Of a stretch of DNA of 64,000 nucleotides, positions 42,281 through 52,515 are shown in pieces; the first letter of the stretch is position 1; the number at the start of each line of letters is the position of its first letter. Under the pieces are notes generated by a model. It was not told the origin of the DNA. It saw only the letters and a program-made list of their open reading frames with translations, and did no database searches. The DNA is from Ramlibacter terrae (GTDB taxonomy: Bacteria; Pseudomonadota; Gammaproteobacteria; Burkholderiales; Burkholderiaceae_C), in NCBI GenBank assembly GCA_013127575.1, contig CP053418.1:868001-932000 (forward strand), in the 5' to 3' direction. The position numbers and the translations under genes are program-made.

Positions 42281-43803
42281 TTAGGCCTGACCTGCCGCCA
42301 GTTTGCCGATGCGCGACCAGACGCCGGGCTCCGTGACGCAGACGCTGTGGCGATGGCTTGGCTTGGCCGACAGCGTGGCTTGGGTGGACGGAACGACACA
42401 CACCGGACACCACGCGGAGCGGTCGTCGATCCGCACGTATCCCGCGGCCAGCGAGGTCATCGGAATGCCTGCGAGCCGGGATTGCGCGAACGTGATGAAC
42501 CCGACGAAGGGCCGGGCCACGTCCCAGAACACTTCCGCCGCCATGGCACCCGAGGCCAGCCCGAGCCGGAACGGCAGCAGGCATGCAAGCGCAGCTGCCG
42601 TGCAGACCAACGCCATGTAGCCGGCCCATGCGAGTTGCGGGTCTGCCGGGCCCGGCGCGACGGCGCCGGCGGCCAGCACGGCTGCGGAATAGATCGAGGG
42701 TGCGCAGTACGAATAGCCGCCCAGGATGGTGATGGTCCATGCCGTGTTTTTCGCCACCCGGCGATCCAGAAGTCGACGGCCCTCCGCTCTGGTGGACACA
42801 GGCCGCCAGCCGGAGCCTGTGCAACCGGGCGGCCGCCAGCATCATGTTCAGCAAGGCATCGTGCGCAACGCGCATGTGGAGCGTGGGTGGGTGAGAGGGG
42901 CGCCTGCGCGGCCGCCGCTCCGAGCGCTGCCGCACCAGCAAGTCCCGCGCGCACGACCTCGGACAGCAGGAAGATCAGGTGGGTGAAAGCCCACGCGACG
43001 GTCGAACCCGCCAGCAGATCGAGGACGTCGATGTCCGGCCGTGGCAGCAGCCGCCAATGGTCCGCCGCTGCAATCCAGCTGAGCGTCATCCAGCTGTGGC
43101 CCGGCAGCGTCCGGGCCACCCAGCACGCTGCCAGGATCGCATAGAAGATCGGCGATGCGTACAGGTTGACGGCGGCCCGCGACGCTGCCATGTCGATGGT
43201 CGAACCCGGTGCGTCTTCGGCGTCGGCGAAGTTGCGCATCCGGATGAAAGGTGTGCCGATGGTCGCGATGCGGAGCTCCGATGGTTCATCCCACAAGGCG
43301 GCGAGCTCGCAGGCAACGCTCCCGCCGTGCGAATGCCCGACCAGGATGACCGGCACAGGGCCCGATGCATTCAGCAGGTCCACCAGTTCCGCGCGCAGCG
43401 CGACAGCCGCCTTGACGCGAGCCGCATGCGAATTGCTGGCAAACCATGTGAACCGGCAGGTCAAGGTGCCGGGGTGCAACTCTCGCAGCTTCCGCCGGAC
43501 GAATTCGTCCCGCGCTTCGGCTCCCGGAATGGTCAACATGCGAGCGAGTGTCGCTGCCGGGAAAGCAAGCAGGCCGCGCGTGCGCTCTTGGCCCGACCGG
43601 TGCCGGGGATCCACACGGCGAGCGCTGCAGGGTGGGGCGGCTTGTGCAGCACCTCCATTCGCCACGTCTTCCATGGTTGCGGAATGGATCCGATCGCGCA
43701 GCTTGGCCAACGTGGCCGCGAGAACCCCCGTGTTCCCAAGCTCGCTGCCTGGCGCAAGCGGCTCCATGGGCTGGCCTCCGCCTGCTTCCTGATCCTGCGC
43801 CAA
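42281..43803 (-). CDS. Alpha/beta-hydrolase (lipase-like) membrane protein, frameshifted
   Basis: About 500 residues when frames are joined. The hydrolase core has AVWIPGT (oxyanion region), PVPVILVGHSHGGSVACELA with the nucleophile Ser, and RIATIGTPFIRMRNF. The second half carries several hydrophobic segments (LYASPIFYAILAACWVA, WAFTHLIFLLSEVV, YMALVCTAAALACLLPF), so it is probably membrane-bound. Frame breaks occur near 43625, 43605 (CACCTGG) and 42890-42790; the exact path in the last region is unclear. The start is uncertain, possibly ATG at 43767 or 43671. Substrate unknown. Confidence 0.5.
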
Positions 43804-43855
43804 GTGCGGCAGTAGATGGCGAGCTTCAGCCCGGTGACGCCGGCGAATCCGAACA

Positions 43856-44445
43856 TCATCGGGATGGCGAAAAAGCGAACTGGCCCGAAAGAGCTCCCAC
43901 GGCGTAGAAGTAGCGATGCACTTCAGGCACGGTCAGGGTCGTCTTCAGAGAGCGGGCCTCCTGCGCCAGCGCGGCGACTCCGGAGACCAGCCCCGGCCCG
44001 ATGCGTCCCCGGCCCAGCTCGGGAACGAACGCCTGCTGCAGGATCTCCCGCACGCGTGCTGCGGGAATGTGCGCCTTCCGGCCTCGCCCAGCCAGACTTC
44101 CACGAGGTGGTCGCGGGTTGCAAGCACAACCAGCATGCCGTCGTCCCGCCCGGGGTTGCCCATCGTCCAGATCCGGGCGACCTCGCGGCTGAACGTTTCA
44201 ATCCGGACACCGCAGAGGGTCGGCACCGTCAGGACGGCGATCTCGAAACCCGTTTCCCGCCGGTGTCGCTCGATGGCCTGCGTCAGGGTCGCGTGCTCGG
44301 ATTCGGTGAGCGCGCGCGCCTCGTCGACGACCTCCGAATGCCTCGATGGAACGACGGGACAAGGGTTGAGTTGCGCAGCCGCATCGGCCCCGTACAGGCT
44401 GAGCGCAAGCAGGACGGCGCCGGCGCGCCGCGGCAGATCGGACAT
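43856..44445 (-). CDS. TPM-domain (YgcG/Psb32-like) membrane protein
   Basis: Signal peptide MSDLPRRAGAVLLALSLYGA, then the TPM fold: HSEVVDEARALTESEHATLT, RRETGFEIAVLTVPTLCG and GNPGRDDGMLVVLATRDHLV. A frame break near 44085 leads to LQQAFVPELGRGRIGPGLVS. If one T is added to the T run near 43875, the protein continues through a hydrophobic segment (FAFFAIPMMFGFAG) to about 43800, giving a C-terminal anchor; otherwise it stops at 43856. The gene is directly upstream of the lipase-like gene. Role probably in envelope quality or assembly; unproven. Confidence 0.68.
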
Positions 44446-44569
44446 CGCATGCCTCCTGCGCCACCCTATCGCGCGACGACGGGTCCCGATTCGTGCAAAT
44501 GGAGGATGGAGCGCTGGCCGGCGGAAACGGTGGCACCTTACGATCCTCGCTGGAGCGCAAGGAGCGACG

Positions 44570-44839
44570 ATGGAGAAAGAGCGGCTGCGGCGCGAAGCGA
44601 TGCGCAACCTCAACGGCCTGATGGCCGCCTTCGTGTGCGTGTTTTCTTTCGGCTGGCTGTACTACGCGCTAAGCCAGCCGAAACCCATCGCCAGCGCGAC
44701 CGAGCTCGCGGTGCTGGCGTTGGCTGCATGCGTCGCGTCGGCGGCCATGCTGGTTCTCTCGTTCCATCTCGCCATGTCCATCTTCGCCATCACCGTGCTG
44801 GCCGATAGCGCCGCCGTGCTCCGGCCCCGGGAGGAGTGA
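44570..44839 (+). CDS. Small two-helix membrane protein
   Basis: Not recognised; 89 residues. A charged start (MEKERLRREAMRNLNGLMA) is followed by two hydrophobic helices (FVCVFSFGWLYYAL and AVLALAACVASAAMLVLSF) with further hydrophobic sequence to ADSAAVL. AAGGAG lies 6 bases before the ATG. Divergent from the TPM gene and overlapping the next small frame by GTGA. Confidence 0.55.
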   Translation: MEKERLRREAMRNLNGLMAAFVCVFSFGWLYYALSQPKPIASATELAVLALAACVASAAMLVLSFHLAMSIFAITVLADSAAVLRPREE

Positions 44840-44931
44840 CGTTCTTCTTCAAGGTGTTCCATCCCTACGGAGTGGTTCTCGGCTTCGTGGCCTTCTTCTT
44901 CGCGCTGGCGCGTGGCATGCCGGGCGAGTAG
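44836..44931 (+). CDS. Tiny membrane peptide (31 aa), coupled to previous gene
   Basis: GTG start inside the previous stop (GTGA) with GGAGGA directly in front. The 31-residue product VTFFFKVFHPYGVVLGFVAF continues to a C-terminal GMPGE and is one hydrophobic helix. It could also be the real C-terminus of the preceding protein if an indel occurs near 44830. Low certainty. Confidence 0.35.
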   Translation: MTFFFKVFHPYGVVLGFVAFFFALARGMPGE

Positions 44932-44949
44932 CGGCGCGCCAGGCTGGGT

Positions 44950-46295
44950 CTATGCGGCCACGGCTTCGACGCGCGCGATCAGGCCGCTGCGGTCTTCGCG
45001 ATTGCGCAGCGTGATCGCCAGGCCGCAGCGCCGCGCCGCCGCCTGCGCGATGGCGAGACCGAGGCCGCTGCCGCCGCTGCCGTTGCCCGGCACGCGGAAG
45101 AAGCGGTCGAACACGCGCGGCAGCAGTTCGGGCGGAATGCCCGGGCCGGTGTCGACCACTTCGAGCGCCAGCCGTCCCCGGTCTTCCAGCACCCGCACGT
45201 CGACCACGCCGCCTTCGGGCGTGTAGCGCAATGCGTTCTCGATCAGGTTGTCGAGCAGGCTGCGCAGGTCGCCGGCGGCGCAGCGCAGCGTGAGCGGCGC
45301 GGTGTGCGCGTCCTCGGCCAGGCCAGGTCGATGTTGCGCTGGTCGGCCAGCGCGATCAGCGTGTTGATGCTCTCGCGCAGTTGTCCCTGCAGGTCGACGA
45401 TGGCCGGGCCGTCGGCGCCGGCGGCTTCCTGCCGCGACAGACGCAGCATCTGGTCGACCACGCGCTGGGCGCGGCGCACGCCCGCTTCGAGCTGGGCGAA
45501 GCGCTCGCTGGTCTCGCCGCAATCGACGTCGCACCGCAGGTTCTCGAGTTGCAGCCCGATGGCGGCCACCGGCGTGCGCAGTTCGTGCGCGGCGTCCTGC
45601 ACGAAGCGGCGCTGCGTGGCGAACGCATCGCGCAGGCGGGTGAGCAAGGCGTTGAACGACACCACCAGCGGCCCGATCTCCGAGGGCACGCGCTCCAGCG
45701 ACAGGCCGGTGAGGTTGTGCTCGTCCTGCTGCGCGGCCTGCCGGCCGATGTCCTGCAGCGCGCGGGCCATGGCGCGTGCCACCAGCCACAGGGCCAGCAT
45801 CGCCAGCGGCAGCAGCACCAGCACCGGGGCGATGGCGGTGAAGGCCCGCTCGGCGGCGAGGCCGCTGCGGAACGAGCCGCTCTGCACCACCTGCACCGTG
45901 CGGCCGTCGGCGACGGGGTTCACGTAGGCGCGCCAGCGCCGGCCGTCGTGCACGACGTCATGGAAGCCCGGGACCCGCTGCGCCGGCAGGCCGAAGCCGG
46001 CCACCGACGAAACCGCCGGCGCGCCCGAGGCGTCGAAGACCTGCACCACGTAGGCGCCCCACTTGTGGATGCGCTCGGGCGTCTGCTGCGGCAGCTGCGC
46101 CACCTGGTGCGCGGACACCGAGTACGCGACCTGCTGCATCTGTTCGTCCATGAAGCCGTTGACCATGCGGCCGTACGTCCAGTACGACAGCGCGGCCGAC
46201 GTCGCGCCCACGAGCAGGAACATCGGCAGCAGCCAGAGCATCATGGCCCGGCGGATCGAGCACATCGGCCCTTCGGGAAAGACGTGCCACTTCAT
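44950..46295 (-). CDS. Sensor histidine kinase, QseC-like
   Basis: Membrane sensor kinase of about 448 residues. Helix one (MMLWLLPMFLLVGATSAALS), a periplasmic domain of about 115 residues, helix two (FTAIAPVLVLLPLAMLALWL), HAMP, then the HisKA box FVQDAAHELRTPVAAIGLQL. ATPase motifs are NLIENALRYTPEGG, EVVDTGPGIP and GSGLGLAIA. A frame break near 45320 restores GGCCTGGCC. Its start overlaps the response regulator stop by ATGA. The signal is unknown. Confidence 0.92.
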
Positions 46296-46957
46296 GGCGC
46301 GGCCCCGGTGACGCGCCAGCCGAGGCCGCGCACGTTGCGGATGGTCTCCGGCCCCAGCTTGCGGCGCATGCCGTGGATCAGGACGTCGACGGCGTTGCTG
46401 CTCACTTCCTCGCCCCAGCCGTAGATGCGGTTTTCGAGCTGCTCGCGCGAGAGGATGGCGCCCGGCCGCTCCAGCAGCGCGTGCAGCAGCGAGAACTCGC
46501 GCGCGGAGAGCTGCGCGCGCTCGCCTTCGACCAGCACTTCGCGCGTGGTCAGGTCCAGTTGCACGCCGGTGGTGCCGATGACGGAATGGGCGCTGCCGTC
46601 GCGGCGGCGGATCACCGCGCGCATGCGGGCGATCAGCTCGCGCAGTTCGTAGGGCTTGACCAGGTAGTCGTCGGCGCCCAGGTCGAGGCCGTTGACGCGG
46701 TCGTCGACGCCGTCGCGCGCGGTGAGCACCAGCACCGGCGTGGCGTCGCCCTTGGCGCGGGCGCTGCGCAGCACCTCGACGCCGTCGACCTTGGGCAGCC
46801 CCAGGTCGAGCAGCACGCAAGCGTAGTCGCCGTCGGCCAGCGCGCTCTGCGCCAGCTGGCCGTCCTTGACCCAGTCGACCGACCAGCCCCCGGCGGCCAG
46901 CGCCGCCCGCAGGCTGTGGCCGATCATCTCGTCGTCTTCCACCAGCAGCACGCGCAT
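46292..46957 (-). CDS. OmpR/QseB-type response regulator
   Basis: 221 residues. Receiver with MRVLLVEDDEMIGHSL, phospho-Asp in CVLLDLGLPKVDG and Lys in DYLVKPYELREL. The winged-helix output domain has LSAREFSLLHALLERPGAIL, SREQLENRIYGWGEEVSSNA and RKLGPETIRNVRGLGWRV. Frame intact. Together with the kinase it forms a QseBC/PmrAB-like pair, preceded by a small membrane protein gene one base away. Confidence 0.94.
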   Translation of the reverse strand: MRVLLVEDDEMIGHSLRAALAAGGWSVDWVKDGQLAQSALADGDYACVLLDLGLPKVDGVEVLRSARAKGDATPVLVLTARDGVDDRVNGLDLGADDYLVKPYELRELIARMRAVIRRRDGSAHSVIGTTGVQLDLTTREVLVEGERAQLSAREFSLLHALLERPGAILSREQLENRIYGWGEEVSSNAVDVLIHGMRRKLGPETIRNVRGLGWRVTGAAP

Positions 46958-46958
46958 T

Positions 46959-47340
46959 TCAACCCTCCTGTCGCCAGGCCATGTTCCAGCGCGCTTCCAG
47001 CCGCGCTTCGCGTGCAAGGATAGCGCCGGCCGCGGCCAGCATCGCCACGTGGACCAGCGCCGACAGCAGGGCGATGGGATCGGCGCTGCCGGCGGGGGCG
47101 GCCAACGCAAGTGCGAGTAAGGCCAGCTTGGACAGCAGCGCCACGGCGGTGGCGGGCACACGCGCAGCGCGGCCCACCAAGGCGCCAGCGCCAGCGCGGC
47201 GCCGGTCAGCGCCAGCAGTACCGGTGGTGCTGCAGCGACAAGGTGGCCGGCGGCCAGCCGATGGCGACGGCTTCGGCCAGCGTGGCGACGCCGGCGGTGA
47301 ACAACAGGCCGAGGGCCAGCCGGTGCAAGAGATCGTGCAT
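46959..47340 (-). CDS. Small membrane protein upstream of two-component system
   Basis: Not recognised. About 127 residues when two frames are joined near 47220. The first helix region is MHDLLHRLALGLLFTAGVAT, followed by VLLALTGAALALAPWWAALR, VALLSKLALLALALAAPAG and LLSALVHVAMLAAAGAILAR, so four membrane segments. It ends WNMAWRQEG one base before the regulator start. It may modulate the sensor kinase. Confidence 0.6.
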
Positions 47341-47409
47341 GGGGATGCTCCCGTGAAGCCGGGAGCATAGGGAGAAAGACTTAGCCCCGCATTAGCAGGG
47401 CCGGGCCGC

Positions 47410-47927
47410 CTAGTCTTGGCCTTCTGTCAGCGTGTCGAGCTGGAACTTGCCGCTCTTGTGCCACAGCCGGTGTCGGTCCAGACCACCTTGCCCATGCGCG
47501 CGGGCACGGGGTAGGGCGCCGCAGCGCGGACGGTCTTCTCGATCTCGGCGATCACTTCCGGGGCGTGCTTGGGGGCGCGCATCCAGCTCAGGTTGCGCAC
47601 GTTGCCGCTGCCGTCCACTTCGACCTGAAGCACCCCCACGGCGTACAGCAGCGGGGGCAGGCGGCCTTTCCAGATGCGTTCCTGGTTCAGCACGTACACG
47701 TGGCCGGCCGCGTCGGCGCGGTAGGCCCGCGCGTTGGTGGCGGCCGACGAACGCGGCACCTGCGGCTGCGCGGCGGCCTGCGGCGGCTGCGCGGGCGGCT
47801 GGGTGGGCGCGACGCTGGTGGGCGTCGGGTCCGGAGGCACCGGCGTGGACGTGCAGGCGGCCAGCAGCGTGGCGGCGCCGGCGGCGAGCGGCGCCCAATA
47901 GCGCAGCAGCTTGGAATGCTTCATCAT
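47410..47927 (-). CDS. Lipoprotein with proline-rich linker and TonB-C-like domain
   Basis: About 172 residues. MMKHSKLLRYWAPLAAGAAT is followed by the lipobox LLAAC. A Pro/Gln/Thr-rich linker precedes a globular domain with LPPLLYAVGVLQVEVDGSGN and VIAEIEKTVRAAAPYPVPAR, resembling a TonB C-terminal fold. A frame break near 47470 gives the end KSGKFQLDTLTEGQD. Probably an outer-membrane-anchored periplasmic protein; function unknown. Confidence 0.65.
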
Positions 47928-48047
47928 GGATCTGGCGAGTGGATGCGGGCGACAGGCCCGCGCAAGGGCACAACGAAGCCACGTGCCTTAATGATGACCT
48001 TGGTTACCCGACTTGTCGCCTTCTTGCGAACGGTCGCACTGTAAAGC

Positions 48048-48850
48048 ATGCTCCCCAAGGAACAAATCACGCAGCGGTTGGCCCGCGCCGACGCCATCCT
48101 CGTCACCGTCCACGAAGCGCAAGGCTCCGTTCCGCGCGAGGCCGGCGCCTGGATGGCGGTGTTCGGCGATGCGGTGGTCGGCACCATCGGCGGCGGCCAC
48201 ACGGAGTTCGACGCCATCGCCGAAGCGCGCCGTCGCCTCGCGGGAGAGCATGGGGAGCCGGTGGTGCGCTATGCGCTCGGCCCGAGCCTCGGCCAATGCT
48301 GCGGCGGCGTCGTGCACCTGCGCTTCGCCCGCGTGGGGCGGGCGGACATCCCCGCGCTGGCGGCCACGCTGGACGCCGGACGCGCGCCCGTGGCGCTGTT
48401 CGGCGGCGGCCACGTCGGGCGCGCGCTGGTCACGGTGCTCGGCACGCTGCCCTTCACCGTCACCTGGATCGACAGCCGCGACGAGATCTTCCCGCCGCAG
48501 GTACCCGACAACGTGCGCTGCGAGCATTCCGACCCGGTGCAGGCGGCGGTGGCCGACCTCGCGCCCGGCGCGCGCGTGCTCATCATGAGTTTCAGCCACG
48601 CCGAAGACCGGACGTGGTCGCCGCCTGCCTGAAACGGCTGCGCGAACGCGGCGACCTGCCCTACGTCGGCCTCATCGGCAGCAAGACCAAGTGGGCCACC
48701 TTCCGGCACCGGCTGGAGGAGCGGGGCTTCCGCCGGCAGGAACTGGCGCAGGTCACCTGTCCGATCGGCGTGCCCGGCATCGCGGGCAAGCAGCCCGAGG
48801 TGATCGCCGTGGCGGTGGCGGCACAGTTGTTGCAGGCCGGGCTGCCGTAA
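48048..48850 (+). CDS. xdhC: Xanthine dehydrogenase accessory protein XdhC
   Basis: XdhC protects and inserts the sulfurated molybdenum cofactor into xanthine dehydrogenase. About 267 residues: ILVTVHEAQGSVPREAGAWM, GTIGGGHTEFDAI, GPSLGQCCGGVVHLRF (conserved Cys), VALFGGGHVGRAL and GLIGSKTKWATFRHRLEERG. A frame break at 48609 restores GACCTGGAC. XdhA and XdhB are not in the window. It begins the plus-strand run xdhC-puuD-glycerate kinase. Confidence 0.93.
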
Positions 48851-48943
48851 ACTTCGAACCGATCGCAGCGGCGCCGTCAGTGTGCGCGATCCCCTTCTGC
48901 TCAGAGCGCCCGCGGTGGTGAGCAGGTTCTCCTAGCTTTCGCC

Positions 48944-50137
48944 ATGGAAACCTACCTTCTCGACTGGGCCAACCTCCTGCTGCGGTGGCTGCACGTCATC
49001 ACCGCCATCGCCGGATCGGCTCCTCCTTCTACTTCGTCTTCCTCGACAGCAGCCTGGTGCCGCCGGCCGACGGGAAGCTGCGCGGCGAAGGCGCCACCGG
49101 CGAACTGTGGGCCGTGCACGGCGGCGGGTTCTACCACCCCGTGAAGTACGCGGTGCGGCCGCCCACGCTGCCGCCGCACCTGCACTGGTTCTACTGGGAG
49201 GCCTACTCCACGTGGCTCTCGGGCTTCGCGCTGTTCACGGTGCTGTACCTGTGGAACGCCGGCACCTTCTGGTCGACCGCAACCTGATGGACTGGTCGCC
49301 GGGCGCCGCCATCGCGGTGGCGGTGTCGTTCTGGTCGTGTTCTGGATGCTGTACGACGCCATCTGCCAGTTCTTCGGGCACCGCAAGAACGGCGACGCCA
49401 TCGTCGGCGCGCTGGTGCTGGGCCTGGTCTGCGTGGCCTCCTGGCTGGCCTGCCACTGGTTCCCCGGCCGCGCCGCCTTCCTGCTGGTGGCGGCGATGAT
49501 CGCCACCGCGATGAGCGCCAACGTGTTCTTCTGGATCATCCCGGGCCAGAAGAAGGTGATCCGCTCCATCGAGGCGGGCGAGCCGGTCGACCCGGTGCAC
49601 GGCTTCCGCGGCAAGCAGCGCAGCGTGCACAACACCTACTTCACGCTGCCGGTGCTGTTCGGCATGCTGTCCAACCACTACGGCTTCCTCTACCAGCACA
49701 AGCAGAACTGGCTGGTGCTGATCCTGATGATGTTCGCCGGCGCCGCCATCCGCCAGTTCTTCGTCATGCGGCACGGCTACAAGCTGGGGCGCAACCGGCA
49801 TCCGGCAGGCTACGCGGCCGTCGGCGTCGCCGTGATCGCAGGCGTGGTCTGGTGGCTGGCGCCCGCGCCGACCACCGCCACGGCGCCCGCGGCCGCGGCC
49901 AGCTACGCCACGGTCCGCCCGGTGCTGGAGCAGCGCTGCTACGCCTGCCACGGCGCGCAGGTGCAGATGAAGAACGTGCGGCTGGATTCGCCGGAGGCCC
50001 TGAAGCAGCACGCCGCCGCGGTCTACCAGCAGGCCGTGGTGCAGAAGACCATGCCCCTGAACAACAGCACCGGCATGACCGATGCGGAGCGCGCCTTGCT
50101 CGGGCAGTGGTTCCAGCGAGGGGCCCCGGTGAACTGA
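48944..50137 (+). CDS. puuD: Urate hydroxylase PuuD with C-terminal cytochrome c
   Basis: Membrane-bound, cytochrome-linked urate oxidase giving 5-hydroxyisourate without making hydrogen peroxide. Eight or so membrane helices: LLLRWLHVITAIA, SSFYFVFLDSSLVPP, WFYWEAYSTWLSGFALFTVL, FFWIIPGQKKVIRSIEAG. The C-terminal cytochrome c has the heme motif CYACH and a distal Met in KTMPLNNST. About 398 residues. Frame breaks at 49013, 49268 and 49330 all restore CCTGG. It supplies the substrate for UraH. Confidence 0.94.
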
Positions 50138-50154
50138 GTGGGCACAATCGCGGC

Positions 50155-51469
50155 ATGACCGCGCCCGATCCCCGCGCCGAACCGCGCCGCTTCCTCGAAC
50201 ACCTGTACCAGGCCGCGGTCCGCCGCGCCCTGCCGCTGCACAACACGGCGGCGTTCCTGCCGCCGGTGCCGCGCGGGCGGACCGTCGTCCTCGGCGCCGG
50301 CAAGGCCGGCGGCGCGATGGCGCAGGCCGTCGAAGCGCTGTGGCCGGCCGATGCGCCGCTGTCGGGCCTCGTCGTGACCCGCTACCACCATACGCCGCCG
50401 CGCCCGGCGGGGCTGCCCGCGCGGATCGAGGTGGTCGAAGCTTCGCATCCGGTGCCGGACGCGGCCGGACTCGAAGCCGCGCAACGCATCCTCGCGCTGG
50501 CCGGCGGACTGACGGCCGACGACCTCGTGCTGTGCCTGGTGTCGGGCGGCGCTTCGGCGCTGCTCACGCTGCCGGCGGAAGGCCTCGGGCTGCAGGAGAA
50601 GCAGCGGATCAACCGGCAGCTGCTGGACTCGGGCGCCAACATCACCGAGATGAACTGCGTGCGCAAGCACCTCTCGCGCATCAAGGGCGGCCGGCTCGCC
50701 GCTGCCTGCGCGCCGGCCCAGTGGTGACGCTCATGATCAGCGACGTGCCAGGCGACGATCCGTCGGTGATCGGCAGCGGGCCGACGGTGCCGGATGGCAC
50801 CACCTGCGCCGACGCGCTGGCCATCCTGCAGCGGTACGGCATCGACGTACCGCGCCCCGTGTTGGACCTGTTGGAGCAGGGCGCGCTGGAAACGCCCAAG
50901 CCGGGCGATCCGCTGTTCGACGGCCATCACGTCCACTTGATCGCCACGCCGTTGCAGTCGCTCGAGGCGGCCGCCGCTGCCGCACGCGCGGCCGGCGTCG
51001 AAGCCCACATCCTCAGCGACGAGATCGAGGGCGAATCGCGCGAAGTGGCGAAGGTCCACGCCGCGCTCGCCCGTGCCGTCGCGCAGCGCGGCCAGCCTTT
51101 CGCGCGTCCCTGCGTGATCCTCTCGGGTGGCGAGACCACCGTCACCGTGAAGAAGCAGTCCGCGGGCACGCCGCGCGGCCGCGGCGGTCGCGCCGGCGAG
51201 TTCTGCCTCGGGCTGGCGCAGGCGCTGCAGGCACAAGGCAACGTCTGGGCGCTCGCGGCCGACACCGACGGCATCGACGGCGTCGAGGACAACGCGGGCG
51301 CTTTCGTCGGGCCCGACACGCTGGCCCGCGCGGCCGCGCAAGGCATGAAGGCGACGGCTTTCCGGAGCGCAACGATGCCTACGGCTGGTTCGACGCGCTG
51401 GGGGACCTGGTGGTGACGGGGCCGACGCACACCAACGTCAACGACTTCCGGGCGATCCTGGTGCTTTGA
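50155..51469 (+). CDS. Glycerate 2-kinase (MOFRL family)
   Basis: Type II glycerate kinase, about 438 residues, giving 2-phosphoglycerate. Motifs: [70 protein letters not shown] and the MOFRL part [32 protein letters not shown]. Frame breaks near 50720 and 51362 (TTTCCTGG-type). It would use glycerate made from glyoxylate released by purine breakdown, linking this cluster to central metabolism. Confidence 0.92.
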
Positions 51470-51478
51470 GGTTGCGCG

Positions 51479-51550
51479 GTGCGCAGGCTGCGCCTGCACA
51501 CCCTACAGTGGCCCGGTCGTTCGCAGGGTGTGCAAGCTTGCTTGCGCACC
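51479..51550. repeat. Paired GGTGCGCAGGC-type palindromes
   Basis: GGTGCGCAGGC, loop TGC and GCCTGCACACC (51479-51502), then CCTACAG and a spacer, then GGGTGTGCAAGC and GCTTGCGCACC (51526-51550). The two hairpins are inverted relative to each other. The flanking CACCCTACAG matches CACCCTACAGG beside the hairpin at 13405. The unit overlaps the 3' end of the LysR gene. Confidence 0.7.
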
Positions 51551-52441
51551 ATCCACCGCGAAATGCCTCGCCGGTGTTCCACGAAAGCCTGCACCCGCGC
51601 CGCGCCCGGTGCCGCACCGGGTACACCGCATGGATGTCCGCGGCCGGGGCCTGCCAGTTCGCGAGCACTGGCGCAGTCGCCCGCTGGCGAGGTAGCGCGC
51701 CACGTCCCACTCCGCGCGCAGCACGATCCCGTGCCCGGCCAGCGCCCGGGTGACCGCGATCTCGCCGTCGTTGGTGCTCAGGCTGCCGCGCACCTTCACC
51801 GTCTCCAGCCGCTTGCCGGACCGCAGCCGCCACACCCCGTACGCTTCGTCGCCCCGGCGGATGCCGACGATGCTGTGCTGCGCCAGCTCGTGCGGCGTCT
51901 TCGGCGTGCCGTGCCGCGCCAGGTAGCCCGGCGAAGCGCACAGCAGCCGCCGGTTCGGGGCGAGCCGGCGCGCAACCACGCGCGCATCCGGCGGTTCCCC
52001 GAAACGCACGCAGACGTCGAAGGCGTCCTCGGTCAACGCCGGCGGATTGACCGAAAGCTGCAGCTGCACCTCGACATCCGGGTGCTTGCGCGCGAAGCCC
52101 GCGATCAGCGGCGCCACGTGCATGCGGCCGAAGCCCAGCGTCGCATTCACGCGCAGCAGGCCGCGCGGCTCCGCGCGCAGGCCGCGCAGTTCGCCTTCGG
52201 CCGATTCGATCTCGGCCAGGATGCGCCTGGCGTGCCCGAGGTAGGTCTCGCCCTCGGGCGTGACGGCGATGCGGCGCGTGGTCCGGCTCAGGAGCTGCAC
52301 GCCGAGCCGCGCCTCCAGCTGCGCCAGCCGCTTGCTGACGGCCGGCGTGCTCACCTGCAGCTCGCGCGCGGCGCCCGACAAGCTGCCGCTGCGCACGAGC
52401 TGGTGGAAGAACTGCATGTCCGCCGACGAGGAAACGCTCAT
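51503..52441 (-). CDS. LysR-family transcription regulator
   Basis: About 305 residues. HTH: MQFFHQLVRSGSLSGAAREL, VSTPAVSKRLAQLEARLGVQ. The effector domain has GLLRVNATLGFGRMHVAPLI, FDVCVRFGEPPDARVVARRL and LAGHGIVLRAEWDVARYLA, as in CrgA/DmlR-like regulators. A frame break near 51665 restores TGGCAGGCC context, giving NWQAPAADIHAVYPVRHR; the last 20-30 residues lie in a repeat and their frame is uncertain. Divergent from the tartrate dehydrogenase gene, which it probably controls. Confidence 0.87.
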   Translation of the reverse strand: MSVSSSADMQFFHQLVRSGSLSGAARELQVSTPAVSKRLAQLEARLGVQLLSRTTRRIAVTPEGETYLGHARRILAEIESAEGELRGLRAEPRGLLRVNATLGFGRMHVAPLIAGFARKHPDVEVQLQLSVNPPALTEDAFDVCVRFGEPPDARVVARRLAPNRRLLCASPGYLARHGTPKTPHELAQHSIVGIRRGDEAYGVWRLRSGKRLETVKVRGSLSTNDGEIAVTRALAGHGIVLRAEWDVARYLASGRLRQCSRTGRPRPRTSMRCTRCGTGRGAGAGFRGTPARHFAVDGAQASLHTLRTTGPL

Positions 52442-52515
52442 TGTTGCCGCCCGGGTTAACAATGCTGTGAATTCTGCCGCGTTCTTGCCAAGTCGCCCCG
52501 CGCGACCATGCGCGC

